Below are positions 36,122 to 48,094 of a stretch of DNA of 64,000 bases, one piece after another. The stretch lies in NCBI GenBank assembly GCA_024305745.1, contig JAHRBS010000003.1:1116001-1180000 (forward strand). The letters are read 5' to 3'. The DNA is from Polyporus tsugae. Taxonomy: Eukaryota; Basidiomycota; Agaricomycetes; Polyporales; Polyporaceae. Positions within the stretch are counted from its first letter, which is position 1; each line of letters starts with the position of its first letter. The position numbers and the translations under genes were made by a program. Under the pieces are notes generated by a model that saw only the letters and a list, made by a program, of their open reading frames with translations, made no database searches and was not told the DNA's origin.

Positions 36122-37339
36122 ATGCCCCGCCGGGCCACCCCAGGTACCTTGCGAGCTCTAACGATTGGTCTCTCGAAACTGACCGTTATTCTTCTCAGAT
36201 GTCAACGGCCTAATACCACAGCCGCGCCGCCGCGCCGTGCGTGTTTACGCCAATGGTGATGGTCGATCCATCCAGGAGCTTATGGGAATGGCAGATGACG
36301 AAAGCCAGTTCAAACGGATAGTGGTACGTTTTGCCGTTTTTCTTGTATACTGGACCATAGCAGGGAGTTTGATGACTCTGGAATGTGGAAGCGGTACATC
36401 TTGAAAAGATGCAAAGGTTATAGCATTGATACAAATGTTGGGTACTCCTCGCAAGACCAAGATGTCGTCATGAAAATCAAAGAGAAGGTATCTCCTAAAT
36501 CCGTACAACTCCCCCTATTCTTCTCTAAGCCTTTGCAATGTAGACACTTGAAAAATACCCTATACTGCGCAGATATGAAAATGCTTGGCCAATCACAGCA
36601 TACCTCAAGAAAGAGTTAAAGCCCCACGGGTACATTTGCTGCCAGTCCCAGAAACAGAACCGCGGCGATGTGAGTACGCTCTCAGATTATCAACCTCATG
36701 CTAACGTAACACACCCTCTCATCAAAAGGTCGTTCCCTTTCGCGAACAGTCCGTTGGCTGCCCAGACAGTCAGGCTCGGTCGCAGACGAGGGCAGTAGCT
36801 GCATCTAAAGGACCGTCCCGGACATCCTTGGCGCGAGTTAACCGTGCGATGGTCGTAATCACTCCACGGAAGACAACACTGTCTTCTTCGGCCGCCGTCA
36901 CACACGCATCGTCCAGCACGGCCCCGAGCAGCCCGCGAATCCCCTCAGGTGGTAACACAAGAACTAGAAGTCCACAGCGCACCAGTCCCAGTCGTGATCG
37001 TGCGATGACGGTAAGCTTCTATGCACTCTGTCATGACTTTGAATGATGTGGCTCACAACGCACTCCATCACTGTTCAGGCCAGTACGTCCTCTGCATGCT
37101 CGTCGAACACAGTTCTGGGCTGGATCGTCTCGTTCGACATCCCTCCAGCGGACGCACTACTCATCACGGAGCTGTTCGTCTCCCTCGGCATCAGCGATAT
37201 GGTATACCTCCGCGTCTTCGCGCGCATGAAATCTCGCAACGAGTGGCTCAGAGAGATGCGGGAGAATGGCCAGCTGAGCGAGATTCAGATGCGCATCCTG
37301 CGCGACATGCTCGAGCGCATCCGAGTCGCGACAGAGTGA
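36122..37339 (+). CDS. Unnamed tandem family, copy A
   Basis: I do not recognise the family. The model gives 311 residues in six exons: 36122-36143, 36199-36323, 36368-36487, 36544-36669, 36729-37010, 37079-37339. Visible parts are an N-terminal region containing GYSSQDQDVVMKIKEK; a block YPILRRYENAWPITAYLKKE (about 94-113); a basic/Ser-rich linker with AMVVITPRK; and a C-terminal helical module from about residue 237 (LFVSLGISDMVYLRVFARM, then WLREMRENGQLSEIQMRIL). The same blocks, in the same order with introns at the same places, recur in the genes at 40261 and 41675. No signal peptide or membrane segment is seen. The linker's basic stretches would allow nuclear location, which is inference. 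The exon 2/3 acceptor (CAGGGAG) is the weakest junction. Confidence 0.8.
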
Positions 37340-38290
37340 CGGAAGGCCGGAAGCTGCAGCAGTTACGACTGGCGCGATAGCTTCAGTGGCGGCAAAAGAA
37401 GGTGACTAGAATGTATACGACTATCGGCGCGACTCTTTTTGCGTGTCGTTCAGACGGGAGTTATTGAAAGCCGACCGACTCTGACGCCAATCGACCATCG
37501 AGAGCACGTTGTAAGGCTGCATGGAAGCACCGTATCAGTGACGTATTATGGCAATGTCCTTGGATCGTCATGTCGTCTTTGTCTCGGGAAGTGTGAACAT
37601 GAATTCTTGCGCTCATCGCCGTCATATCGAAATGACATTGGTACGCACTTACATGGAGCGTAGAGAACCTCGAACCGAGCTGTGTCGGCAAGAGCCGCTG
37701 AACTGGATTGGAAGAGCCCGGGCCACACCGGTTGACTATGTACCGGTACATACCGGTTACCCGCCACAGTTTGCAACTTGACTTATCATCCACCCACAGT
37801 GCATTCTGGGTCCGATGCTGGGTGTACATCCTCCCTGATTTCTGACCCACTTGCGGCGTTCCGATGGAGAAGAGCGTTTACCCTCCCTGCGACTTGCATA
37901 GTAGTAAGGTTCGATTCGACTTGAAGGCCGGCGCGCTGCAACGCCAGGCAGTCGCCGCCAGCCTCGATCGTCTAGGTCCCTGTTGAGGCCAACTGCATGT
38001 CTGACTTACTGGTCCCTATATGGTATACTTCTCCGACTCACTAACCGGACCGTGCACACTATCCGAGTCAGAGGCATTGAAGTTCGTCGCTTTGCTTGTG
38101 GACATTCGCGCTTGCCGTACGCGTCTGGCAGCCAGAATGCTCTTCCAGTCTCATGTCGGTGTCAGGTGAAGCGTACCCAGGTGTGTGTCATGTTCTCGGA
38201 CGCCGGAATTATGTGCTAATAAATTGAGCAGAGCTGTATAAAGTCGCGCCAGGACGGCGAACCCGAGCAGACCAGCTCGCTTGAGACAGC
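37340..38290. other. Spacer between family copy A and the lipase
   Basis: About 950 bp without a supportable gene. The last 60 bp hold the lipase core promoter with a TATA box. Confidence 0.5.
38237..38243 (+). promoter_or_regulatory. TATA box of the lipase gene
   Basis: TATAAAG, 54 bp before the lipase start codon. A start site about 30 bp downstream would give a short 5' leader. Prediction by sequence only. Confidence 0.6.
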
Positions 38291-39582
38291 ATGGCTCCCA
38301 CCTCTTCGCTCGCACTTTTGGCCGCCCTTGTTGCGCTGTCTCCCATCATTCACGCCGCCCCGGCTTCATCTGTCCTACTGCCCCGTCAGGATACAATCAC
38401 TCTGTTGACCCCGGCGCAAGTCGCGGCGTTCAAGCCGTACACCTGGTACGCGGCGACAGTCGCCTGCCAACTTTCGGCCATCATGGACTGGAATTGCGGC
38501 GAGAAGTGCGACGCGAATCCGACCTTCAAGCCCATCGCCACTGGAGGAGACGGGGACCTGACGCAATTCTGTATGTCCCTGTCCACCGAAGCGTTAGGGA
38601 TTTGTATGCTCACCGGTCTCCTTCCCATCCAGGGTTTGCCGGCTACGACCCGACTCTTGACACAGTCATCGTCGCTCATCAAGGTACCGACGCATCGAAA
38701 TTGTGAGTTATGCTTGTCCGGCATCGGACGTTTTAAGCTTACCTCATCCCATTACAGACTACCCGTCCTCACCGATCTGGACATCCGCCAGGTCAACCTG
38801 AATTCGAGCCTGTTCCCCGGCATCGACCCGTCTGTTCTGGTCCACGAGGGCTTTGCTGGTACGCATAGCAGGTATGCCAGCGTGTCGTCCTTCGGGAGTG
38901 TTGTTCTCAGTGCTATCATATGATTTTCAGGTCCGCACCGGGTGTCATAGCCGCTGTCGAGAAGGCGCTCTCTCTGTATCCCACGAAGCACGTTACTGCC
39001 GTCGGACATTCCCTGGGTGGGTTCTCTGCTCGTGGTCGTCTCTCCCTCTCCGCCCTAATTTTGTTCCACTTCGACAGGTGCCGCAATTGCACTCTTGGAT
39101 GCTGTGTATCTCCCCCTTCATCTGCCGTCGGACGTGACGGTCACCTACCGCGGATACGCCTCGCCCCGGGTAAGACGATCCTGCTGTACTCAGAGTGCAT
39201 GTACCTGTACTGATCCGATTATGTCTCCCCAGGTCGGCAACCAAGCTTTTGCAGACTACGTCGACTCGCTGGGGATGTCCGTCACGCGCGTCAACAACAA
39301 AGAGGATCCCGTCCCGGTCCTCCCGCCCATCCAATTCTTTAACTACCACCACGTTAGCGGTGAGATCCACATCCGGGATGACAACGTGTGGGTTTCCTGC
39401 CCCGGTAAGTCCATCGAGGCTCAGTGATTACTGTATCACGGGGCCGATCTAACGATTCGGAATACTTATTAGGCCAAGACAACCCCAGCGACCAATGCAG
39501 CACCGGCGATGTCACTCTCGCCAACTTCGATGCTACCGAGCACCCGGGGCCGTTCGACGGAGTGTCAGTGGGAGTGTGTTAA
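38291..39582 (+). CDS. Secreted class 3 lipase (alpha/beta hydrolase)
   Basis: Extracellular triacylglycerol lipase or feruloyl-esterase-like hydrolase of 307 residues in seven exons: 38291-38570, 38633-38702, 38758-38871, 38931-39016, 39078-39169, 39233-39404, 39473-39582. The signal peptide is MAPTSSLALLAALVALSPIIHA, followed by a short propeptide-like segment ending LLPRQ. The fold is recognisable from VIVAHQGTD (oxyanion region), GHSLGAA with nucleophile Ser182, NNKEDPVPVLPP with catalytic Asp239, and TEHPGPFDGV with catalytic His295. The nucleophile motif is formed only after splicing exon 4 to exon 5. Several cysteines (such as WNCGEKCDANP and CSTGD) fit a secreted disulphide-bonded enzyme. 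The natural substrate cannot be told. It sits between members of the unnamed family without evident functional link. Confidence 0.93.
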
Positions 39583-40260
39583 GGGACTGAGTACTGAGTA
39601 CTGAGTGATGGAGGTCTGGCAATCGGGGACAAGTTTTAATTTAAGTTCGCAACTGAACAGGAAGCGTACTTAGTATGCTATGTCCGAGCTTTCCGGGCCG
39701 GGTATACCGTAGTCGACTTTGACCTATGATTCTGAGCAAAGCACTATGTTTTTGAGCTCCGAGTAACGCTTGTATCGCCCACGTTTTGAGTGGGCTGATT
39801 GTTGTTTGATGTGCCAGACGGTAGGGTACTACGACTAGTTTGACGATGTATGCTGCTTCCCCCCCGGCACTGGAAAAGGAAGTCATTACGTCATTAGTCA
39901 CCCATCTAAGCTAAGCGCCAGTTCGATTTCACCTGAACCCGGGTCTCTCAACGGAACTAAGGCCTTCACTCGACTTCCCTGATACTTTCAGATACGCTCA
40001 GTTGAGACATGTCCTATCGGCTAGCCGAGAACGCGGCGTCTCTGGTCCAGGAGTTCGACGTCTGTCAACTTATGTAAGGTGGCACACAACTCCGAGGATC
40101 GACCAATACCATGCCAGTTCTTTCCGAGCCCCCACCTCTCCGTGCTTCAACTTGAACTAGTGCTGCCGCGACCTGGCAGGCGGTTTCATGCATCTCTTGC
40201 TGCTCGCCGCCCTCTTCATCTCAACCGCTCTCTGTACTTTGGCCTATTAGTAGACCATCG
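39583..40260. other. Spacer between lipase and family copy B
   Basis: About 680 bp. A small tandem repeat (GAGTACT units near 39587-39603) follows the lipase stop codon. No gene supported. Confidence 0.45.
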
Positions 40261-41367
40261 ATGAATGCTGGTGCGTGCTTGCGACGTGTATCTGATGTTG
40301 GCGCAGTGTTTTCTCATCATGCATTTGTACTGGAAATAGCAGGACGAAGGAGCATGCCATCATCTCTGCAGGAGATGACTGCGGAGACGATAAGTGACGC
40401 CCTCGAGGATGCCAATCTTTTCACCGAGATCATGGTACGCCCCCTTCAGATGAATCCTTGCCTGATCTCATGCTGACCCTTGTATTAGAAGTTCATAAAG
40501 AAGAGATGTGTCAACCATGGCGTAGACTCTGGTACTGTGTACTCGTCGCAAGATCCTGTGGTTCTCCGCAAGGTGAAACAAGAGGTATGCGTTGGGAAAG
40601 TTCCCCCCATCATCGGGATTTCGCATTGATAGACTGGCAACCAGACCCTCGTTCAATTTTCTGTCCTCAAACAATTCGAAGACAGCTGGCCGGTCACCGC
40701 GTGCTTGATGAAATTGTTTGAGGTTGCGCCCGTCGTACACAAACAAGATAACAACGATGTATGTAAAGTCCATCCCGCCCTCATCTTCCGCATAACCTCC
40801 GAGAGCCTCGCATTGATTGACTAATGGCCCTTCCAGCATCGTGACAGTGGGACGACTGCAGTATCCCCGAAGCGTCAACGCACAAACCACGCAATGGTTG
40901 TGCTTGCTCCACGCAACGTAGGACCCGGTACTGGTTCAGCTTTCAGAAACAACGTTGCAGGCGCGGGCAATCATACTGGAAGTAAAACATGCCTATCATT
41001 CTGTGTGAGTTTCGGTTTTTATAGCATGAGCACACAGTATTCTGTTGGTTTTTGACATCTTCATCAGATCCCGTCATCATTTAATGGTTCTGCATCCACA
41101 TCGGCGACTGCAATGGACACACCGTCTGGTCCGCCAGCGCCCTCCACTGTCAAGACACTACTCTCTTCCTGCGCCACCCCCAGAGACGTAGAACGCCTTG
41201 TCCAGCTCTTCGCCTCTTTCGGCATCAACCACGTTGATTATCTATACATACTCGCTCGGATGGACTCGCGCGACGCCTGGCTGCGTGAAATGCGGGCGAA
41301 GGGAGACCTGACGGAGATTCAGATGCGCGCATTGCGCGATATGTTGAGGCGGCTTGCGAGTGAGTGA
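40261..41367 (+). CDS. Unnamed tandem family, copy B
   Basis: Second member of the family seen at 36122 and 41675; function unknown. The model gives 260 residues in six exons: 40261-40270, 40340-40434, 40489-40584, 40645-40758, 40837-41004, 41068-41367. The tiny first exon mirrors copy A's short first exon; a start at the ATG at 40354 is the alternative. Blocks in order: KFIKKRCVNHGVDSG with VYSSQDPVVLRKVKQE, then FSVLKQFEDSWPVTACLMK, then a linker containing SPKRQRTNHAMVVLAPRN (a basic patch that could be a nuclear signal), then the C-terminal module (LFASFGINHVDYLYILARM, WLREMRAKGDLTEIQMRAL). The shortest of the three, mainly because of its linker. Introns between the first blocks are phase 0, as in the other two copies. 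Confidence 0.8.
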
Positions 41368-41674
41368 ATGTACGCTGTGTGGTGTGTTGAGCGCAGGTTG
41401 ATTTTGAATGTATTTATATGCGTCCAGTTTGGTGACGAAGAATGCACGACAAATGGGGCTTGTCGCGCCAGTGCGCTTGCCAACGTATCACGAACCCGGT
41501 ACTTCAAAGCGCCATGTGGAGGACAAGCGGAGCGAACTTCCCCAAGTTCGCGACCTGTCAACCCGCCAATTGATAGCTCGTCGGATGCTGTAAGTTCATT
41601 GTAGCTGCCGCAGCTGAGCGACCGAAGGAATCGAACTGCGCGTGGCCATATTCAATCCTTGCCCACGCTCCACG

Positions 41675-42850
41675 ATGTCCCACTGCGAGTCTCCCACTCA
41701 GACACCGAGTAAGACCAGCATCTAGAACAACCAGGCGTACTGTACTCATTATTTTCGATCGCAGAGATTCCTCCTCCGACAGTGCCATGGCGGTATAATC
41801 TGTACGAAGCTGAGGACGAGCCCGGGATGCCAACTTTGCAGAGCGAGATGGGGCTGATAGGCGATCCGGACCTGTTCAGCAGCACTCTGGTGAGTTTCTT
41901 TTCAAGTTATAAAACCCCGCAGCCATTGATTGGTCCCGAAGGCCAACATTCGCGAGATTTGGAGACAGCACGGCGTCGACCGCAACGTCTCCTACAAACT
42001 GCAGGACCCTGAAACCATGGCGATAGTCAAGACACGCGTAAGTTCGCGTCCCTTGAAAGCTGCTGTGGCCATACTGAACTGCCAGTGGATGTACCAGGCA
42101 TTGAACGAGATGCCGTTCTTGCGGGAGAGATATGACGATGGATGGCCTGTGACCATATACTTAGAACGCTCGTTCCAACAACGGATGACCGTCGTTGCAC
42201 AGAGGAAATTTGACGAGGTGCGCATCCGCATAGCCTATAAGCTCGAGAGTTCGGTGTCAGATTAATATTGAAACATATCTCGCGGCATACAGGACCCGTA
42301 CAAGTATCAAGGACCGCGCTTCGTGATCGTCGACCCAGATGACGTGAAGGTCGGACTCAGGAGCGGTTCTCGCTCAGAAACGTGTCCCACAAAAGACACG
42401 TCCCATTCCGAGAAGCCTAGTGCGAGAAGGTCGGCCGATTGTCAAAGCGCGGGCTACGCTTCAAGCTCATCAAAGTCAAAGATTGTATCTAGCGACACGC
42501 CCTCTTTCTCTGTCCCACCCTCCACTTCATCCGCCTCTTCTTCGCCCGGATCGCGGTCCTTCCCCTCTTCCTCGTCACGTTCCACGCGCAGCTCCGCTAA
42601 ACCTAAATCCCCAACCGGCGATCAGTCCATCCTCGACCTTCTTCGCTCATACGCCCTCCCGCTTGAAGATGCAGAGCACATCGTGGACCTTCTGGCTGCC
42701 TCTGGCGTTTCGACGATAGCCTATATGCGAGTCCTCTCCCGCATGGCATCTACCAAAGACTGGCTTCGTGAGGAGCGCGATAAGGGAGAGCTGACGGAGG
42801 TTCAAATGCGCCTCCTGCGCGAGATATTCGAGCGGCTGGCTACAGAGTGA
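41675..42850 (+). CDS. Unnamed tandem family, copy C
   Basis: Third member of the family; 314 residues in five exons: 41675-41708, 41765-41889, 41942-42037, 42086-42217, 42293-42850. Starts MSHCESPTQTPKIPPPTVPW. Blocks: IREIWRQHGVDRNVSYKLQD with DPETMAIVKTR, then MPFLRERYDDGWPVTIYLER, then YQGPRFVIVDPDDVKVG, a long Ser-rich linker (about 150-235), and the C-terminal module (LLAASGVSTIAYMRVLSRM, WLREERDKGELTEVQMRLL). The linker and module are in one exon, whereas copies A and B have an intron in the linker, so an intron was lost here or gained in the others. It begins only 307 bp after copy B. It is the most diverged copy in its middle block, where FVIVDPDD replaces AMVV-type sequence. Confidence 0.82.
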
Positions 42851-43932
42851 GTGCGGTCTTTGTTGCAAGGGATGCTGATTGGGCATTGTAGTCCTGGATG
42901 AAAATGAAATAAGTGTGGCGCGTGCGAAGCATGTCGAAGGTGCGTTTTGTATGGGTGGGGATGCAACGAGGAGAGATGATAGGGATTTGCAAGGAGAGTA
43001 GAGGTTTGGCTGTGGGGGGGAGAGTATCCTAGCCATGCATACTTGTAGTATGTAGTATCGACTTGAGCCTCTGCAACCGTGTTAATTCGACGGGGGCGAG
43101 TAGACGGGTATGACGCCTGGCGTCCGCGTCCGAGAGAGGTGGAGGGAGGGGTTCTACGCTATGACAGAGGAGAGGACAAGCGGACCCGTTCGTGTCCGCG
43201 GTCCCATGGCCTGCATACGGCTTATCGGTCGGGGACAATCCTAAAGTGATAGCGTCAGCTGGTCCAACTCGGAGCTATTTCCACCCGCTTCCGTTCACAC
43301 TGGGGCGTTACGCCACTTGCAATGTGGTGGCAAGCGATGCCAGTAACCTTGCACTTGAATGTGTCGATACGGATGCGTATACAGGCAGTAAGCAACACCC
43401 CGAAGCGACAAGATATTTGAGTACTTACAGCATACGTTTCGAACCACGAACCACTGCATACCAGACGGGGTTAGCGACATAACCATAAAAATGTATCAAG
43501 AGTTCGCGCGATAACTTGGTCACGCTTTGGAGCTTCCCGTCTACCATACTCACGACGAACCCTCCAGAGTGCCACAGCTGCGAGACGGTAATCAATGCTA
43601 CATTGTCTGCCCTATACCACAGTACTAGTGTACCTCTTTGTGTGGGTCAGATAACTACGAAGCGCGAGATATACTAGTACTCATAACCAAGTCCGAGTCG
43701 CTCGAAGGTATGCAAGCAGCGTCCACTATGCGCACGCCACGCCTTCAGGCCTCCTCGTCCCTCGCCCCTCGCTCCTGCACGCGGCGTTCGGCGACGCAGC
43801 TCGTTTCGGAGCCCCGCCCTGGTCCCCCGTCCCGCTGCCAGCCCGCAGGCAGCTGCAGAACAGAACAGCGGCCGACCAAGCGCGGCAGCTCCCGAGGCCT
43901 CTGCCACGGTCGCCCGCTCGCACGCGCCAACA
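42851..43932. other. Convergent spacer between family copy C and the MADS-box gene
   Basis: About 1.1 kb containing both 3' flanks. The part from about 43740 is GC-rich with frames open on several strands, probably by composition. No gene supported. Confidence 0.45.
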
Positions 43933-46758
43933 TTAGCTCTCCCGCTTCGCCCCGTTCCCGTGCCCATGCCCATGCCCGTGCCCGTGTCCGTTCACACCCA
44001 GGCCGCCGGGCTCCCTCTCCCGTCTGAGGCTGAACGGCTCGTCGTCCCCTGCCCCTGCCCCACCGTCGCTCAGCACGCTGTCTTCCCTGAGCCGTTTCCG
44101 GCCCATCCCCGGGGAGCCGAGCCCGAACCGCGCGCTGTTGAGCGGCGGCATGGGCGGGGGCAGCGACAGCCCAGCGCCGCTGCCATTCGTCGATGGCCCG
44201 GAGAGGAAGTCGAACCAGTTGGTATCGGGCGGGGGCCCTGGTGGCGCGCGTTGAGGGACGGAGATGACAGCAGGGAAGACGAAGAGAGGAAGACGTCGTT
44301 TGGGTTGCGGGCCGGATGCGATGGAGAAAAAAAAAGGAAGTTTATCAGCGGTCTATCTCCACACGGACGAACGAAGACACGCAGACGGGAAAACGGTTAC
44401 TGCGCGAATGGAGGGCACGTCGTCAGATAGGAGGTGCAAGCTCATGTGTGGGTGTGGGAACACGCAGACACAGGCAGCGTGGCGCATACGTCACCGGGCT
44501 CGATTCTCGAAACGGATACTCGTATCCTCGATGAAGAAGTGCAAAATGACAAATGTCAGAGGGAACGAAGGAGACGAACAATCGAGTGCAACCGCGAAAG
44601 CAGCATACGCAGCAGACATAGAACACAGTCGAGAACCACCACGACAGGCCGGACACCGAGAAGAACAAAATGCAAGAAGAAAGCACGGGAGACAAGAGGA
44701 ACGACAGAAGAACACACACGAAAGCATGCGAGGGGACGTGTCGCGGACTCTCCGCAATCTGCTACTCACCGTTCTCATGCCCACCCTGCGAGCCCTGCTG
44801 CGACGCCTGCGTCGAGTGCACGGGCCAATCGAATGGCGCGAAACTGCCCCCGCCCCCTCCGCCGTGCCCCGCGACGCTCCCAACCCCGTGGTCGCCGCCG
44901 CCGCCGGAGGCCAGCAGCTCCGCGAATATGTTTCCCGACCCTCCTCCCCCGCCCCCGCCCCCGCCGGAGCTGCTTGACGTGCGCGCGAAGATGCTCGGGG
45001 GCTGCTGGTGCCCGTGCGGCGAGTACCCATGCGAGCCGCCGTGCGACGACGGGAACGTGACCGAGCGCAGCGTCCCCGCGCCCGCACCGGCCCCCGACGA
45101 CCCCCGTGGGAGGTCGAAGGGCGACTGTGAGAGGAAGGACGACGGCGGGCCACTCATGATGTTCCCCATCGACGAGCCGCCGGGATACAGCGCGGCGAGG
45201 CTCGGGTTGGGCGGGTGCAGCTGGGGGAGGGACGGCATGACGGAGCCTGAGTACGATGACGGCAGGTCGACGTCTATTCGGAACGGGAACGTCGGGCTTC
45301 CGCCGACGTTGCTCAGCGACGGGGGTGCAGACTGGGCGCCGTGCGAGCCGTCGTCGAGGCCGAGTCGCGGTCGTTTTGCGGTGCTGCTGATGGGCACGCC
45401 GCGCGGGTTTGTGGACGAAAGTCGTTCGCCGGAGATGGGGAGTGACGGCGAGGATGTACTTGTGCTCGGGGAGACGCGCAGGTTTGACCGGTAGTCCAAC
45501 TGCTCATAGCCCGCCCGGGACGGCGCACTTCAGCATGTGCTGAAGACGGGAGCGCAGACAGCCACCACTCACATCAGAGCTTGTCGACACATCATTGGAC
45601 GAAGGGGGACCAGGGCGTATTGGCACGATGCTACTCGAGTTGTTTTCTGATTTCACCTTAGGAGGAGCCTTCGAGGAGCTGTCCCGGCGCTTTTGTGAGC
45701 CCTCCTCCTCGTCCCCTTCATCGTCGTCGTCCGCCTCCTCTGCGGCCTTTCCGCCGCTGTTGTTGAAGTCAGAGGGTCCTTTGGTATCCCGCTCGCCGTC
45801 AAACTGTGCGGTCTGCATGAGAACCCGTTACAGCGTGGAAATGAATGGGTGGGAACGCACGCGGATGTGACGCTGGACCATGCCGTTGACGTCGGTTGAG
45901 CAGTACTGGTAGAGCTTCGCATGATGCCCTTGCCGTTCCTCTGGTGACCATAGGATAGTTCGTCAGCATTCCCGGCGTACCCAATGCAACGCGCGATATT
46001 GAGAAACGGACGGCGGCGTCGAAGGGCGTGTAGACCGCAGCACGTTGGAGCGGAAAAAGCTGAGCCAATAGGAGACAAAAGGGGTGTGTACGGTGAATTG
46101 TGCACAAGTAGGACTCTCCTTTAACCAGCCAAACCACGCTTGCAAAAGGTCGTGGATATAAATTCGGGCTGGATAGGGGATTGTGCTCCATCGTTGGCTA
46201 CGTGGGTTGTGTTTCGTGCCAACTGGCTTTGAAAGGGAGCCAGAGGAGAGGCCAAGGACAAAGGATAAGGATAAGGCTTGGAATCATGTCCGTGGTTCTT
46301 CGCGGGCGGCAACCGTCAAAGGGGCATTGATACGGCCGGGTGGGAGAGATGACATGGCAGGGGCTGGAGCGCAGGCGCTAGGACACTCACCGAAGATGAT
46401 GACGGCGACGTCGACGGAGCAGAGTACGCCGAGCTCGTAGGCCTTCTTGAAGAGGCCGTTCTTGCGCTGTGGTTTGTGTATGTGCCAGGATGGGTGCAAG
46501 GCGTTGATCGACCGCGTGCTGAGTGAATGCCAAGAGAATTGACATATAAATAGCGACTGACCTTTAAAAAGGTGACAGAACGGTTCCGTTCGTGCTATTA
46601 TGAGCGGGCGGGGGAGCAAAATAAGCAACAGGTTGGCGAGAAGGCAGATGGACACCGGGCGAGGGTCGTATACTTGGACACGGACGCGAGGGGCTATTTC
46701 GAGGCGGAGAGGGGGTGCTTACCGTTATGGGCTGGATCTCAATCTTTCGTCTCCCCAT
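43933..46758 (-). CDS. MEF2/Rlm1-type MADS-box transcription factor
   Basis: Nuclear DNA-binding protein of about 496 residues in seven exons: 46758-46723, 46594-46562, 46466-46391, 45940-45861, 45803-45573, 45499-44770, 44237-43933. The MADS domain (1-57) is assembled from the first four exons: [20 protein letters not shown], then [20 protein letters not shown], then AVIIFGE. An extension follows ([20 protein letters not shown]). These features place it in the MEF2/Rlm1 class, which in yeast acts below the cell-wall-integrity MAP kinase. The rest is low complexity: an acidic [14 protein letters not shown] block, Ser/Pro-rich stretches, poly-Gly, and a C-terminal Gly-His repeat. Exon 2 is 33 nt. 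The last intron (44238-44769, 532 bp) is far longer than the others, so an extra exon inside it cannot be excluded. Confidence 0.88.
43951..43990 (-). repeat. Short tandem repeat encoding Gly-His units
   Basis: Six-base units of CCCGTG/CCCATG repeat here and encode about five Gly-His pairs at the extreme C-terminus of the MADS-box protein. Length probably varies between strains. The alternating His could bind metal, which is speculation. Confidence 0.75.
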
Positions 46759-46777
46759 CGCTGGCGCTGGCTAGGAC

Positions 46778-48094
46778 GTGTGCGGTGTGCGGGTGGCTGG
46801 GGTGTGTGGACTGGGGTTGGAGGGCGCAGCGGTGGGCGTGGAAGGGGGAGGGGGGGAGAGGGGGAGGATGAAGAGGGAGAGAGTGACGCTCGGGCGGATT
46901 GGACATATGGGATGGGCCACGAACCGCAAACGCCGTGGTCGGAGCTCCTTCGATGCTCCTGCCAGTCACACAATTGCAACCGCCCGCATGCCGTCAATCC
47001 GCAGCAGTCCCCCTCCCAATCCCCCGTTCCCCCCCCCTTCGCATCCCTCATATTCTCCCCTCGCAATCTCCAGCGATCCCCATTCCTGCTGCGCCCGCGC
47101 CCACGCCAGCCAGCGGCCCCCCCGCGCACCTCCTCCCCGCCCGGCCGCCGCCCCTCGTCCCGAAGACCCCCGACTCGAAACACTCAGACCTTCCTGTTCC
47201 GACTCGGGGCTGCGTCGAGCGATCGTACGGTCAAGGTCACCAGTCGGCTATCTCGTATCAAATCTTCTCCACGCCCCGCCCACCCGGCTCGCAGCAGCGG
47301 GCGTTCACACCGACCGTCCACCGTGCCTCATTCGAAGCTGGCCCTTCTTCCTCGCGATCTCGTCTGCTGACTTGGCTTTCTCAGCGCTCGCCTTTGCTCT
47401 CTCGGCCGTGGGCACGACCCCATGCCGCGGCACATCCTCGCCCTGCCACCCTGTGCACACTCTGCTTCGCCCACAATCTCGGCACGCGAGAGCGAGATCC
47501 CCTGTCCACCTCCAACCCCCATATGAAGCTTTCCTGAGCCTCCAGGTCGGCCACCTGAGTGAGGAGGCAATTGATGAGGGCTTCCGGCCACTCCGATGCT
47601 CCTCTCCGTCTGTAAGCACAAGCCTTGCCGTCTGCGCGAGTCTCGGCAGACGGCGGCTTCCCCAGCACTTCGCGCCTTCGTGTTCTGCCTCTGGCGGGAT
47701 TCTAGCGGCCCAGCGCCGCACCTCGCCGACGTCTTCCCGTTCGTCTCACGCCGTACTTAGGATCCTCCCAAAGTCGTCACTCCCCGACACCGATGCGCCT
47801 CGTCTCGAACCGGCTAACGTCAATTCGCGGTTCGGGGCGCGCCGTGCGATCGTTGATCTCGACTGCTACGATCGTAATCTCAGGGCGTCCATGATGGCGC
47901 CCCTCTCGTGGCCACTCGCTCTCGCCCTGACCGACAGTCGGCCCAGTTCTCTTTGCGGTCCTCAGCACCGCTGCACAACGCGTTATTCGTGGAATGCCCG
48001 AAGATATCCTCCAATGGGTGAGCGCGATATTCCCAGTCGTCGCTATTTTGGTGCTGGCTATTTCTGTTCTTACGCTAAAAATAGACTCGCGTAG
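46778..48094 (+). other. Stop-poor region with long overlapping frames
   Basis: An open frame of 438 codons runs through on the plus strand, while another plus frame (46899-47537) and three minus frames (within 47305-47721) are also open. Overlap in so many frames points to pyrimidine-rich, stop-poor composition rather than one clear gene. The first part must include the promoter of the divergent MADS-box gene. No protein family was recognised in any frame. A real gene on either strand remains possible. Confidence 0.35.
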
